DNA of 64,000 nt from Streptomyces naganishii JCM 4654 (GTDB lineage Bacteria; Actinomycetota; Actinomycetes; Streptomycetales; Streptomycetaceae). How positions within the stretch are numbered: the first letter of the stretch is position 1; each line of letters starts with the position of its first letter. Under the pieces are notes generated by a model that was not told the origin of the DNA, ran no database searches, and saw only the letters and a program-made list of their open reading frames with translations. The stretch spans positions 248,001 through 312,000 of the forward strand of contig NZ_BMVF01000001.1 of the NCBI RefSeq assembly GCF_014650575.1, read 5' to 3'. Shown piece by piece: positions 48,588 through 58,700 of this stretch. Both the position numbers and the translations under genes were made by a program.

Positions 48588-49736
48588 TCAGCCGCGCCCC
48601 CTGCCCGACGCGCCGAAGGAGTGCGACTTGTCGAGGGACGGCCGCGCGGCGCCGTCCCGGACCACGTCGAGGTCGTGGCCCCCGTCCCGCTGCCTCGGGG
48701 GCCGGGCCGCGTCCGCGGTGTTGACGCGCGGGAGGGCGTACGGGTGCTCCTCGCACAGCCAGCGGATCATCTCCTCGCGCACCGCGACCCGGACGGTCCA
48801 GATGTCGTCGGAGTCCTTGGCCGTCACCAGCGCCCGCACCTGGATGGTGCTGGGGGTGGTGTCGGTGACGTACAGGTTGAAGGCGCGGCCGTCCCAGGCC
48901 GGGCACTGGCGCAGGATGTCGCGCAGTTTCTCCCGCATCGCCTCCAGTGGCGCGCGGTGGTCCAGGTGCCAGAAGACGGTGCCGGTCATCTGCGGGGTGC
49001 CGCGGGACCAGTTCTCGAACGGGTTGGCCGTGAAGTACGACACCGGCATGGTGATCCGCCGCTCGTCCCAGGTCCGTACCGTCAGGAAGGTCAGCGTGAT
49101 CTCCTCGACGGTGCCCCACTCGCCGTTGACGACCACCGTGTCGCCGATGCGCACCATGTCGCCGAAGGCGATCTGCAGCCCGGCGAACATGTTGCTCAGC
49201 GTGGACTGCGCGGCCACACCGGCGACGATGCCGAGGATCCCGGCCGAGGCCAGCAGCGAGGCGCCGGCCGCGCGCATCGCCGGGAAGGTCAGCAGCATGG
49301 AGGCCGCCGCCACCACGATCACGACCGCCGACACCACCCGCATGATCAGCTCGACCTGGGTGCGCACCCGCCGCACCCGGGCCGGGTCCCGGTGGGCGCG
49401 GGCGCTGGCGTAGCGCGAGTAGGAGGTCTCCACGATCGCCGAGGCGATCCGGATGACCAGCCAGGCGGCCGAGCCGATCAGGGTGAGGGTCAGGGACCTG
49501 CCGATGCCGGCGTGGTGGTTCGCCACCACGTTCACCTGGTCGTAGGAGCCTCTGAGCAGGGCGGCGCACAGCACGAGCTGGTACGGCACGCGGGCGCGGC
49601 GCAGGAGGCCCCACAGCGGTGTCTCGTGGTGCCGTTCGTCGGCCTTGCGCAGCAGAAGGTCGGTGGCCCAGCCGATCACCAGGGTGATCATGACCGAGCC
49701 GCCGACCACGAGCACGGGTCGGAGTACGTTCTCCAT
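48588..49736 (-). CDS. MscS-family mechanosensitive ion channel
   Basis: The protein has 382 residues. Four membrane helices (about 8-26, 47-65, 78-96 and 128-150) are followed by the pore helix and beta domain, LLASAGILGIVAGVAAQSTLSNMFAGLQIAFGDMVRIGDTVVVNGEWGTVEEITL, the diagnostic MscS sequence. The C-terminus has a charged tail of about 45 residues. Such channels release solutes on hypo-osmotic shock. The start is ATG 49736; in-frame codons further upstream are possible, as no strong ribosome-binding site is visible. Confidence 0.92.
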   Translation of the reverse strand: MENVLRPVLVVGGSVMITLVIGWATDLLLRKADERHHETPLWGLLRRARVPYQLVLCAALLRGSYDQVNVVANHHAGIGRSLTLTLIGSAAWLVIRIASAIVETSYSRYASARAHRDPARVRRVRTQVELIMRVVSAVVIVVAAASMLLTFPAMRAAGASLLASAGILGIVAGVAAQSTLSNMFAGLQIAFGDMVRIGDTVVVNGEWGTVEEITLTFLTVRTWDERRITMPVSYFTANPFENWSRGTPQMTGTVFWHLDHRAPLEAMREKLRDILRQCPAWDGRAFNLYVTDTTPSTIQVRALVTAKDSDDIWTVRVAVREEMIRWLCEEHPYALPRVNTADAARPPRQRDGGHDLDVVRDGAARPSLDKSHSFGASGRGRG

Positions 49737-49874
49737 GCCTGCGCGCCTAACCGCCGCCGCACGAGCTTGAACATGTGACTTGCGTCCCTTCCCGCGCACC
49801 CGCCCCGGCTCGCGGCCGTGCGGAGGGTCCGGCCGGGGCCGGGCGTTGTCGTACCCGGCTGGCACCATGGCCTC

Positions 49875-50465
49875 ATGAACATCGTGCTCTTCCACTCGAC
49901 CTACGGGCTCCGGCCGGCCGTGCGCCGGGCCGCCGACCGGCTGCGCGCCGCCGGGCACGAGGTGTGGACGCCGGACCTCTTCGCGGGCCGCACGTTCGAC
50001 ACCGTGGAGGAGGGCATGGCCTTCAAGGACGAGACCGGCAAGGACGAGCTGCTCAAGCGGGCCGTGCTGGCCGCCGCGCCCTACTCCGACCGGGGCCTGG
50101 TGTACGCGGGCTTCTCGCTCGGCGCCTCGATCGCCCAGACCCTCGCCCTCGGCGACGACAAGGCGCGCGGCCTGCTGCTCCTGCACGGCACGTCGGACAT
50201 CGCGCCGAACGCGACGGCGGACGGACTGCCCGTGCAACTGCATGTGGCCGAGCCGGACCCGTTCGAGACGGACGACTGGCTGAGCGCGTGGTACCTCCAG
50301 ATGGGCCGCACGGGCGCCGACGTGGAGGTGTACCGGTACGCGGGGGCCGGCCACCTCTACACCGACCCCGGCCTGCCCGACTACGACGAGGAGGCGGCCG
50401 AGGCCACCTGGCGGGTGGCGCTCGGCTTCCTCGACGGCCTTGAGGGCTCGCAGGACCCGGAGTGA
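49875..50465 (+). CDS. Dienelactone hydrolase-like alpha/beta hydrolase
   Basis: The protein has 196 residues and an alpha/beta-hydrolase fold. The nucleophile elbow is GFSLGAS (S81), so Ser replaces the Cys of classical dienelactone hydrolases. The acidic residue is probably in VAEPDPFE (about 125-131), and the His is in YAGAGHLYTD (H160). The start is ATG 49875. The gene is divergent from the MscS gene and convergent with phoD (4-nt gap). The substrate is not predictable. Confidence 0.87.
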   Translation: MNIVLFHSTYGLRPAVRRAADRLRAAGHEVWTPDLFAGRTFDTVEEGMAFKDETGKDELLKRAVLAAAPYSDRGLVYAGFSLGASIAQTLALGDDKARGLLLLHGTSDIAPNATADGLPVQLHVAEPDPFETDDWLSAWYLQMGRTGADVEVYRYAGAGHLYTDPGLPDYDEEAAEATWRVALGFLDGLEGSQDPE

Positions 50466-50469
50466 CCCG

Positions 50470-52140
50470 CTACACGGGGTCGTACGTCCGCTCCACCTTC
50501 TGCGTGCCGCTGCGGGTGCGGTAGGAGCGGGTCCAGGCGCTGGTCGCGGCCTGGCTGGTGCGGTCGGACAGCACGTAGTAGTCCATCTGCGCCCGCTCGG
50601 CGGTGATGTCCAGTACGCCGTAGCCGTGGCGGTCGGTGTCGACCCAGTGGACGTGCCGGTTGGCGGCGCGGATGACGGGGGAGGCGACCGCCGAGACGGT
50701 GCCCTCGGGGACCTTGACGATGTCGTCGAGGTTGTCGGAGGTCACCGAGGTGACGACGAACTCGGTGGCGGCGGAGGCCGACAGCGGGTACGTACCGGCG
50801 TCCACGGGCACGTCGTTGGCCCACGCCATGTGGATGTCGCCGGTCAGGAAGACGGTGTTGCCGATGGCGTTGGAGCGCAGGTGTGCCAGGAGTTCGCGGC
50901 GGTCGTCGGTGTAGCCGTCCCACTGGTCGGTGTTGACGGCCAGGCCCTCCTGCGGCAGCCCGAGCAGCTTGGCCAGCGGCTTGAGCAGGTCCGCGGAGAG
51001 GGAGCCGACGACGAAGGGGGAGATCATCACCGAGTTGCCGACCAGCCGCCAGGTGGTGTCGGAGGCCTTCAGGCCGGCCTTGAGCCAGTCCAGTTGGGCC
51101 CGGCCGGTGATGGTGCGGTCGGGGTCGTCGACCGAGCCGCTGCCGGAGGCCGCCTGCTGGGAGCGGAAGGACCGCAGGTCCAGCAGGGACAGGTCGGCGA
51201 GCTTGCCGAAGCGCAGCCGGCGGTAGGTGGTGCCCGCGATCGCGGGGCGCACCGGCATCCACTCGAAGTAGGCCTGCTTGGCGGCCGCCTTGCGGGCGGT
51301 CCAGGTGCCCTCGGCGCCCTCGGTGTGGTTGACCGCGCCGCCGGACCAGGCGTTGTCGGCGAACTCGTGGTCGTCCCAGATCGCGATGACCGGCGCCTTG
51401 TGGTGCAGGGCCTGGAGGTCGGGGTCGGTCTTGTACTCGGCGTGCCGGGTGCGGTAGTCGGCGAGGGTGATGATCTCGTTGGCGGGCGCGTGGGGCCGCA
51501 CGACCTTGCCGCGGGCCGCGTACTCGCCGCTCTTGTACTCGTAGATGTAGTCCCCGAGGTGCAGCCAGGCGTCGAGGTCGCCGCGAGCCGCGAGGTGGCG
51601 GTAGGCGGCGAAGTAGCCGGCCTCCCAGTTGGTGCAGGAGACGACGCCGAAGCGCAGGCCGGTGACGGCGGCGTCGTGGGCGGGGGCGGTGCGGGTGCGG
51701 GCCACGGGGGAGTCGGCGCCGCCGGCCGAGAAGCGGAACCAGTAGTCGGTGGCCGGCGAGAGGCCGCGCACGTCCGCCTTGACGGTGTGGTCGGAGGCGG
51801 CGGTCGCGGTGAGGGAGCCCTTGGCGACGACGTCGGTGAGCGCCTTGTCCCTGGCGACGACCCAGCTCACCTCGGTGTCGGGGCCGAGCCCGGAACCGGG
51901 CGCCGCCTCGGCGGTGGGGGTCACCCGGGTCCACAGCAGGACGCCGTCGGGCAGCGGGTCGCCGGAGGCCACGCCGTGCAGGAACGCGGGCACGTCGGCC
52001 GCGGCCCGCGCGGGCAGCGCAGCGGCGAGCGGCCCGGCCAGGACAGCGGTGGCCGCCGCGGCCTTGACGACCGTACGGCGGCGCGGGGAAAGGGAGTTGA
52101 GGCCCTGCGAAGCCTCACCTGATCTGTATCGACTGGTCAC
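50470..52140 (-). CDS. phoD: Secreted alkaline phosphatase PhoD family (Tat substrate)
   Basis: The protein has 556 residues. The N-terminus has a twin-arginine motif, [19 protein letters not shown] (R20-R22), so it is exported folded by Tat. The mature enzyme has the PhoD pattern: [62 protein letters not shown] and TGDIHMAW, which supply the metal ligands of a Ca2+/Fe3+ phosphodiesterase/phosphatase. The start is GTG 52140. A TAATCT box lies 8 nt upstream on the minus strand. A convincing PHO box was not found, so phosphate control is only expected from the family. Confidence 0.92.
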   Translation of the reverse strand: MTSRYRSGEASQGLNSLSPRRRTVVKAAAATAVLAGPLAAALPARAAADVPAFLHGVASGDPLPDGVLLWTRVTPTAEAAPGSGLGPDTEVSWVVARDKALTDVVAKGSLTATAASDHTVKADVRGLSPATDYWFRFSAGGADSPVARTRTAPAHDAAVTGLRFGVVSCTNWEAGYFAAYRHLAARGDLDAWLHLGDYIYEYKSGEYAARGKVVRPHAPANEIITLADYRTRHAEYKTDPDLQALHHKAPVIAIWDDHEFADNAWSGGAVNHTEGAEGTWTARKAAAKQAYFEWMPVRPAIAGTTYRRLRFGKLADLSLLDLRSFRSQQAASGSGSVDDPDRTITGRAQLDWLKAGLKASDTTWRLVGNSVMISPFVVGSLSADLLKPLAKLLGLPQEGLAVNTDQWDGYTDDRRELLAHLRSNAIGNTVFLTGDIHMAWANDVPVDAGTYPLSASAATEFVVTSVTSDNLDDIVKVPEGTVSAVASPVIRAANRHVHWVDTDRHGYGVLDITAERAQMDYYVLSDRTSQAATSAWTRSYRTRSGTQKVERTYDPV

Positions 52141-52170
52141 GACCGATCAGATTACTGACCGGTACACGCC

Positions 52171-52204
52171 AGAGCGGACGAACTCCTGAAAGTTCGCCCG
52201 CTCT
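52171..52204 (-). terminator. Stem-loop between the MITE-like element and phoD
   Basis: A 14-bp stem with one mismatch (52171-52184 / 52191-52204) and a 6-nt loop, CCTGAA, lies upstream of phoD and downstream of the dsbA-like gene on the same strand. It is best read as the dsbA terminator, now pushed about 290 nt away from the dsbA stop by the inserted element. Confidence 0.6.
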
Positions 52205-52272
52205 TCGGCCGCCGGTCGCCCGGGCGGGCTCGTCGTCCCGGTGAGGAGGAGCGCGCCCGGGCTGCGCCGGTG

Positions 52273-52496
52273 CTAGGGCCTCTCTTCCGGATCTTGCCGC
52301 CGGTCGCGGTGGCCGGCACGCACATCTGCGGCGTTGCCGTCGGTCGCCGACTCCCCCAGGCTCTTGACGAGCAAGGGGGGACCCCCATCGCGTCGGCTCC
52401 CTCCTCCGCCTTGCATCTGCACGCACCAGTCACCGCTCGGGTCTGCCGGGAGGCGAGGTGGCTCGGAGCCGGCCTGATCCGGAAGAAAGGCCCTAG
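52273..52496. mobile_element. MITE-like element with terminal inverted repeats and CTAG target duplication
   Basis: The ends are GGCCTCTCTTCCGGATC (52277-52293) and its complement GATCCGGAAGAAAGGCC (52476-52492), 17-bp terminal inverted repeats with one mismatch. Both are flanked by CTAG (52273-52276 and 52493-52496), as in 4-bp target duplications of IS5-type elements. The 182-nt interior has no open reading frame of credible size and no transposase fragment that can be recognised. The right CTAG contains the stop codon of the dsbA-like gene, which is therefore unchanged by the insertion. Confidence 0.8.
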
Positions 52497-53335
52497 CCCT
52501 TCAGCGCGGCCGCGATCACCGCGTTGTACTCCTGCGCCGTCATCGGCGGGTTCTGGGAGCCCGGGACGGTGAGGATCTTGCCGTTCATGACGAGGCTGGG
52601 GGTGCCGGTCACGCCGTCCTTGTTGGTGTCCCAGCTCTTCGACATCGCCAGCGCCCAGGCGTCGTAGGTGCCGTTCTTCACCGCCGTCTGGAACTTGGCG
52701 TTGTTCTTCAGCGCGGGGACGGTGTTCGCGACCTGGATGAGGTAGTCGTGGCTCTTGAACTTGTCGTCCGTCTCCTCCGGGTGCCACTTCTTCGAGTACA
52801 GGGCGGTCTTGTAGTCGAGGAACGCGTCCGGGCTGACGTTCAGCGCGGCGCCCATGGCGCTCATCGCGTTCTTGGAGCCCTCGCCCCGCGAGCCGATCGT
52901 GCCCTTGCCGAGCGAGTCGCCGTCGATGAAGGTGCCGCCGACGTACTGGATCTTGTACTTGCCGTCGGCCAGGTCCTTCCTGATGACCGGGCCGACGTTC
53001 TCCTCGAACTGGGCGCAGATCGGGCAGCGCGGGTCCTCGTAGAGCTTGAGGGTCTTGGACGCGCTGCTCTTGCCGATGACCACCGTCGTGCCGTCCGTGC
53101 CCGTGGTGTTGGCCGGGGCGACGACCTTCTCGTCCTTCACGGCCTCCCAGTGGCCCGGCTTGTTGGCCTGGACCACCGCGTAGCCGATGCCGCCGGCTGC
53201 CGCGAGGACGGCCACGACCGAGCAGGCGACGATGATCTGGCGACGCGTCTTGGCGCGCTTGGCCTCGCGCTCGCGTTCCGCGCGCAGCCGCTCCCGGGCC
53301 GCCGTCTTCGCCGTCTGGGTGTTCCGCTTGCTCAT
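52493..53335 (-). CDS. DsbA-like thioredoxin-fold membrane-anchored protein
   Basis: The protein has 280 residues. A highly charged Arg/Glu/Lys N-terminus (1-31) is followed by one membrane helix (about 33-55), placing the rest outside the cell. The thioredoxin-fold domain has the CPIC motif (C104-C107) in YEDPRCPICAQFEENVG and the cis-Pro loop in VTGTPSLVMNG. Thiol-disulfide exchange on exported proteins is the likely role (DsbA/mycobacterial-type). The start is ATG 53335 with GGAGA upstream. The TAG stop lies in the CTAG at the edge of the MITE-like element. Confidence 0.9.
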   Translation of the reverse strand: MSKRNTQTAKTAARERLRAEREREAKRAKTRRQIIVACSVVAVLAAAGGIGYAVVQANKPGHWEAVKDEKVVAPANTTGTDGTTVVIGKSSASKTLKLYEDPRCPICAQFEENVGPVIRKDLADGKYKIQYVGGTFIDGDSLGKGTIGSRGEGSKNAMSAMGAALNVSPDAFLDYKTALYSKKWHPEETDDKFKSHDYLIQVANTVPALKNNAKFQTAVKNGTYDAWALAMSKSWDTNKDGVTGTPSLVMNGKILTVPGSQNPPMTAQEYNAVIAAALKG

Positions 53336-53396
53336 GATGGTGTTCTCCTGTGGGTGTGGGGGACCGTTCCGTGCGGGCTCGGCGCCGCGCCGCCGC

Positions 53397-54122
53397 TCAG
53401 ACGAGGGCGGAGGCGGGCGCGAGCGGGTTCGGCGGTCCGCGCCGTCCCAGGGAGTGGGTGAGAAGGCGGGTGAGCGGGACGGCCGCGGCCGGCGCCGGGC
53501 GGGCCGGGCGCGTGACGGCCGGGGCCCGCCGGGAGGCCACCGCGGCCACCGCGAGCAGCAGCGGCCGGAACGTGGTCGCGGCCACCGCGCGCAGCAGCTC
53601 GGCCAGCGCGCGCTCACCGCGGCGCAGCCAGCCGGCCGCGAGCAGGCCGACGGCGACGTGCGCGGCCAGCAGCAGCCAGGCCGTCGCCGGGGTCGCGTGG
53701 GCCAGCAGCGTCGCCAGATGGTCGGTGTCGGTGCCGGTCATCCGGGCCAGCGGGGTGCCGACGTCCGTGCCGTTGCCGCACAGCACGTCCCAGCCGACCG
53801 AGCGCAGCGGTCCCGCGACCGGGCCGCCCACGGGGCCGTAGCAGACGTGCTGGCCGGTGGTGAAGACCGTGTCGGCGGCCAGCTCCAGCGGGATCAGCAG
53901 GGCGGCGATCCGCCCGAAGCCGCGCTCGCGCCCGGCCAGGGCGTAGGCGAGCAGGAACACGGCGACCGCGACGGCGGCCACCGTGTTCAGCGGCAGCGGG
54001 GCCCTGGACAGCAGGACGTGCGACGCGGTGCTGAGCGTCACGACCACGGCCGTGAACAGCGCCGCGCGCACGGCTCTGAGCTGGGTCCCGGATATGTCCA
54101 TAGCGAGAGAAGAGTGTGTCAC
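53397..54122 (-). CDS. Uncharacterised polytopic membrane protein
   Basis: The protein has 241 residues and about five hydrophobic helices (roughly 20-38, 45-63, 71-88, 143-163 and 175-195). A loop with two cysteines (GQHVCYGPVGG and DVLCGNGTD) lies on what should be the outer face. The C-terminus is Arg/Pro-rich. The family is not recognised. It lies 61 nt upstream of the dsbA-like gene, on the same strand; the paired loop cysteines could be substrates of that protein. The start is GTG 54122; ATG 54101 is an alternative, and neither has a good ribosome-binding site. Confidence 0.7.
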   Translation of the reverse strand: MTHSSLAMDISGTQLRAVRAALFTAVVVTLSTASHVLLSRAPLPLNTVAAVAVAVFLLAYALAGRERGFGRIAALLIPLELAADTVFTTGQHVCYGPVGGPVAGPLRSVGWDVLCGNGTDVGTPLARMTGTDTDHLATLLAHATPATAWLLLAAHVAVGLLAAGWLRRGERALAELLRAVAATTFRPLLLAVAAVASRRAPAVTRPARPAPAAAVPLTRLLTHSLGRRGPPNPLAPASALV

Positions 54123-54133
54123 GTGGGCCGGTA

Positions 54134-54154
54134 AGGGACCCTTAAAGGATCCCT
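54134..54154. promoter_or_regulatory. 21-bp imperfect palindrome upstream of the membrane protein gene
   Basis: AGGGA-c-CCTT-A-AAGG-a-TCCCT is a dyad with a single mismatched pair, 12 nt upstream of GTG 54122 and 17 nt past the DUF2252 stop. It could be an operator or a weak terminator. Confidence 0.45.
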
Positions 54155-54170
54155 GTGTGCGGCCTTTCCG

Positions 54171-55496
54171 TCACAGACCCGGAATCCGTCCGTTGCGGAA
54201 CAGGTCCACGAAGATCTGGTGGTCGCCGCGGGCGCGGGCGCCGTAGGCGTGGGCGAAGTCCACCAGCAGCGGGGCGAAGCCCTCCTCGTCGGCCGCGATC
54301 GCCGCGTCGATGGCCCGCTCGGTGGAGAACGGCACCAGGGACTCGCCCGACTGGTCGTCCGCCGCCGCGTGCATGGTCGCCGTGGCCCGGCCGAGGTCGG
54401 CGACGACCTGCGCGATCTCCTCCGGGTCGTCGATGTCGCCCCAGTCCAGGTCCACGGCGTACGGCGACACCTCGGCGACCAGCTGGCCCGCGCCGTCAAG
54501 CTCGGTCCAGCCCAGCCACGGGTCGGCGTGCGCCTGGAGGGCGCGCTGGGAGATCACCGTGCGGTGGCCCTCGTGCTGGAAGTAGCCGCGGATCGCCTGG
54601 TCGGTGATGTGCCGGGAGACGGCCGGGGTCTGGGCCTGCTTGATGTAGATCACGACGTCGTTCTCCAGCGCGTCGCTGTTGCCCTCCAGCAGGATGTTGT
54701 ACGACGGCAGCCCGGCCGAGCCGATGCCGATGCCCCGCCGGCCCACGACGTCCTTCACACGGTAGGAGTCCGGGCGGGCGAGCGAGGACTCCGGCAGCGT
54801 CTCCAGATAGCCGTCGAAGGCGGCGAGCACCTTGTAGCGCGTGGCGGCGTCCAGCTCGATGGCGCCCCCGCCGGGGGCGAAGCGGCGCTCGAAGTCGCGG
54901 ATCTGCGTCATCGAGTCCAGCAGCTCGAACCGGGTCAGCGAGCGGGCGTCGCGCAGCGCGTCCAGCAGCGGGCCCTGGGCGGTGTCCAGGGTGAAGGGCG
55001 GGACCTCGTCGCTCTTGGCGCCGGTGGCCAGGGCGTGGATCCGCTCGCGGTAGGCGGCCGCGTAGACCGCGACCAGCTCGGTGATCTGGTCGTCGCCGAG
55101 CGCCTTGGCGTACCCCACGAGGGCGATCGAGGCGGCGAAGCGCTTGAGGTCCCAGGTGAAGGGGCCGACGTAGGCCTCGTCGAAGTCGTTGACGTTGAAG
55201 ACCAGGCGGCCGTTGGAGTCCATGTACGTGCCGAAGTTCTCCGCGTGCAGGTCGCCGTGGATCCACACGCGCGAGGTGCGCTCGTCCAGGAACGGGCCGC
55301 CGCGCCGGTCGGCGTCCAGGTCGTGGTAGAAGAGGCAGGCCGTGCCCCGGTAGAACGCGAAGGCCGAGGCCGCCATCTTCCGGAACTTCACGCGGAACGC
55401 GGCCGGGTCGGCGGCCAGGAGCTCGCCGAAGGCGGTGTCGAAGACGGCGAGGATCTCCTCGCCGCGCTGCTCGTCGCTGAGCTGGGGGACCGACAT
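54171..55496 (-). CDS. DUF2252 kinase-like protein
   Basis: The protein has 441 residues. VWIHGDLHAENFGTYMDSNGRLVFNVNDFDEAYVGP (about 78-112) carries HGDxHxxN (80-87) and NDFD (103-106), the catalytic-loop and metal-binding motifs of aminoglycoside-phosphotransferase/kinase-like folds; this is the core of DUF2252. The N-terminal FRKMAASAFAFYRGT is also conserved. The natural substrate of the family is unknown. The start is ATG 55496 with AGGAGG 9 nt upstream. It lies upstream of the membrane protein and DsbA genes on the same strand. Confidence 0.9.
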   Translation of the reverse strand: MSVPQLSDEQRGEEILAVFDTAFGELLAADPAAFRVKFRKMAASAFAFYRGTACLFYHDLDADRRGGPFLDERTSRVWIHGDLHAENFGTYMDSNGRLVFNVNDFDEAYVGPFTWDLKRFAASIALVGYAKALGDDQITELVAVYAAAYRERIHALATGAKSDEVPPFTLDTAQGPLLDALRDARSLTRFELLDSMTQIRDFERRFAPGGGAIELDAATRYKVLAAFDGYLETLPESSLARPDSYRVKDVVGRRGIGIGSAGLPSYNILLEGNSDALENDVVIYIKQAQTPAVSRHITDQAIRGYFQHEGHRTVISQRALQAHADPWLGWTELDGAGQLVAEVSPYAVDLDWGDIDDPEEIAQVVADLGRATATMHAAADDQSGESLVPFSTERAIDAAIAADEEGFAPLLVDFAHAYGARARGDHQIFVDLFRNGRIPGL

Positions 55497-55732
55497 CGCT
55501 GGGTGCCTCCTGGTGCGGGTGGTACGAGACGTGTGGGACGGACCGCGCGTGGATCCTCCCCCCGCCACAACGTCCGGCGGTGCGGCTGAGTGCCCGCGCT
55601 GTCCTCGCACGAAGGTACGCGGCGCGAGGCCCCGGGTGTCAGTGCCGGGGCATAGACTTCGACGCTGTCCCCCGGACTGTCCGCAGCCTGCCGGACCCCC
55701 GTATCCGTCCGCTCTCCCTGGAGGCCGCAGCC

Positions 55733-58700
55733 GTGTCGAAGCCGCCGTTCACGCACCTGCACGTCCACACCCAGTACTCGCTGCTGGACGGTGCCGCGCG
55801 GCTGAAGGACATGTTCAACGCGTGCAACGAGATGGGCATGACCCACATCGCCATGTCCGACCACGGCAACCTCCACGGGGCGTACGACTTCTTCCACTCC
55901 GCGCAGAAGGCCGGAGTCACCCCGATCATCGGCATCGAGGCGTACGTCGCCCCGGAGTCCCGGCGCAACAAGCGCAAGATCCTGTGGGGCCAGCCCCACC
56001 AGAAGCGGGACGACGTCTCCGGTTCCGGCGGTTACACCCACAAGACCATGTGGGCGGTGAACAGCACGGGCCTGCACAACCTCTTCCGCCTCTCCTCCGA
56101 CGCCTACGCCGAGGGCTGGCTGCAGAAGTGGCCCCGCATGGACAAGGAGACCATCGCGCAGTGGTCGGAGGGCATCGTGGCCTCCACCGGCTGCCCCTCC
56201 GGCGAGGTGCAGACCAGGCTGCGCCTCGGCCACTTCGACGAGGCCCTCAAGGCGGCCGCCGACTACCAGGACATCTTCGGCAAGGACCGCTACTTCCTGG
56301 AGCTGATGGACCACGGCATCGACATCGAGCACCGGGTGCGCGAGGGGCTGCTGGACATCGGCAGGAAGCTCGGCATCCCGCCCCTGGTCACCAATGACTC
56401 GCACTACACGTACGCGCACGAGGCGGGCGCCCACGACGCCCTGCTGTGCATCCAGACCGGCAAGAACCTCTCCGACCCCGACCGCTTCAAGTTCGACGGC
56501 ACCGGCTACTACCTGAAGTCGACCGAGGAGATGTACGCCATCGACTCCTCGGACGCCTGGCAGGAGGGCTGCGCCAACACGCTCCTGGTCGCCGAGATGG
56601 TCGACACCACGGGCATGTTCCAAAAGCGCGACCTCATGCCCAAGTTCGACATCCCCGAGGGCTACACCGAGGTCACCTGGTTCAAGGAGGAGGTCCGCCG
56701 CGGCATGGAGCGCCGCTATCCCGGCGGCATCCCCGAGGACCGCCAGAAGCAGGCGGACTACGAGATGGACGTCATCATCTCGATGGGCTTCCCCGGCTAC
56801 TTCCTCGTCGTCGCCGACTTCATCATGTGGGCCAAGAACAACGGCATCGCGGTGGGCCCCGGCCGCGGCTCCGCGGCCGGCTCGATCGTCGCCTACGCCA
56901 TGGGCATCACCGACCTCGACCCGATCCCGCACGGCCTGATCTTCGAGCGGTTCCTCAACCCCGAGCGCATCTCCATGCCCGACGTCGACATCGACTTCGA
57001 CGAGCGCCGGCGCGTGGAGGTCATCCGGTACGTGACGGAGAAGTACGGCGCCGACAAGGTCGCCATGATCGGCACCTACGGCACCATCAAGGCCAAGAAC
57101 GCGATCAAGGACTCCGCGCGGGTGCTCGGCTACCCGTACGCGATGGGCGACCGCATCACCAAGGCCATGCCCGCCGACGTCCTCGGCAAGGGCATCCCGC
57201 TGTCCGGCATCACCGACCCCGAGCACCCCCGCTACTCGGAGGCCGGCGAGGTCCGCGCGATGTACGAGAACGAGCCGGACGTGAAGAAGGTCATCGACAC
57301 CGCGCGCGGCGTGGAGGGCCTGGTCCGGCAGATGGGTGTGCACGCCGCCGGCGTGATCATGTCCAGCGAGACCATCACCGAGCACGTGCCCGTGTGGGTC
57401 AGGCACACCGACGGGGTGACCATCACCCAGTGGGACTACCCGAGCTGCGAGTCGCTCGGCCTGCTGAAGATGGACTTCCTCGGCCTGCGCAACCTGACGA
57501 TCATGGACAACGCCGTGAAGATGGTGAAGTCCAACAAGGGGATCGACATCGATCTCCTCAGTCTGCCGCTGGACGACCCCACCACCTTCGACCTGCTCCA
57601 GCGCGGCGACACCCTCGGCGTCTTCCAGTTCGACGGCGGGCCCATGCGCTCCCTGCTGCGGCTGATGAAGCCCGACAACTTCGAGGACATCTCCGCCGTC
57701 TCGGCCCTGTACCGGCCGGGCCCGATGGGCATGAACTCGCACACCAACTACGCGCTGCGCAAGAACGGGCAGCAGGACATCACCCCGATCCACCCGGAGC
57801 TGGAGGCCCCGCTCAAGGAGGTCCTGGACGTCACCTACGGCCTGATCGTCTACCAGGAGCAGGTGCAGAAGGCCGCCCAGATCATCGCCGGCTACTCGCT
57901 CGGCGAGGCCGACATCCTCCGCCGCGTGATGGGCAAGAAGAAGCCCGAGGAGCTGGCGAAGAACTTCACCATCTTCCAGGCCGGCGCCCGCAAGAACGGC
58001 TACAGCGACGAGGCCATCCAGGCCCTGTGGGACGTGCTGGTCCCCTTCGCGGGCTACGCGTTCAACAAGGCGCACTCGGCCGCGTACGGCCTGGTGTCGT
58101 ACTGGACGGCCTACCTCAAGGCCAACCACCCCGCCGAGTACATGGCCGCGCTGCTGACCTCGGTCAAGGACGACAAGGACAAGTCGGCCGTCTACCTCAA
58201 CGAGTGCCGCCGCATGGGCATCCGGGTCCTGCCGCCCAACGTCAACGAGTCGGAGTCCAACTTCGCCGCCCAGGGCGACGACGTGATCCTCTTCGGCCTG
58301 TCCGCCGTGCGCAACGTCGGCACCAACGTCGTGGAGTCGATCATCAAGTGCCGCAAGGCCAAGGGGAAGTACGCCTCCTTCCCCGACTACCTCGACAAGG
58401 TCGACGCGGTGGTCTGCAACAAGCGCACCACCGAGTCGCTGATCAAGGCCGGCGCCTTCGACACCATGGGCCACACCCGCAAGGGCCTCACCGCGCAGTA
58501 CGAGCCGATGATCGACAACGTGGTCGCGGTCAAGCGCAAGGAGGCCGAGGGGCAGTTCGACCTCTTCGGCGGGATGGGCGAGGAGACCGGCAGCGAGCCC
58601 GGCTTCGGGCTGGACGTGGAGTTCTCCACCGAGGAGTGGGACAAGACCTATCTGCTCGCCCAGGAGCGGGAGATGCTCGGTCTGTACGTCTCCGACCACC

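Noticed and set aside
52141-52210. PHO box upstream of phoD
   Set aside because: Only loose GTTCG-type words were found, not two well-spaced direct repeats. Not enough to call PhoP control.
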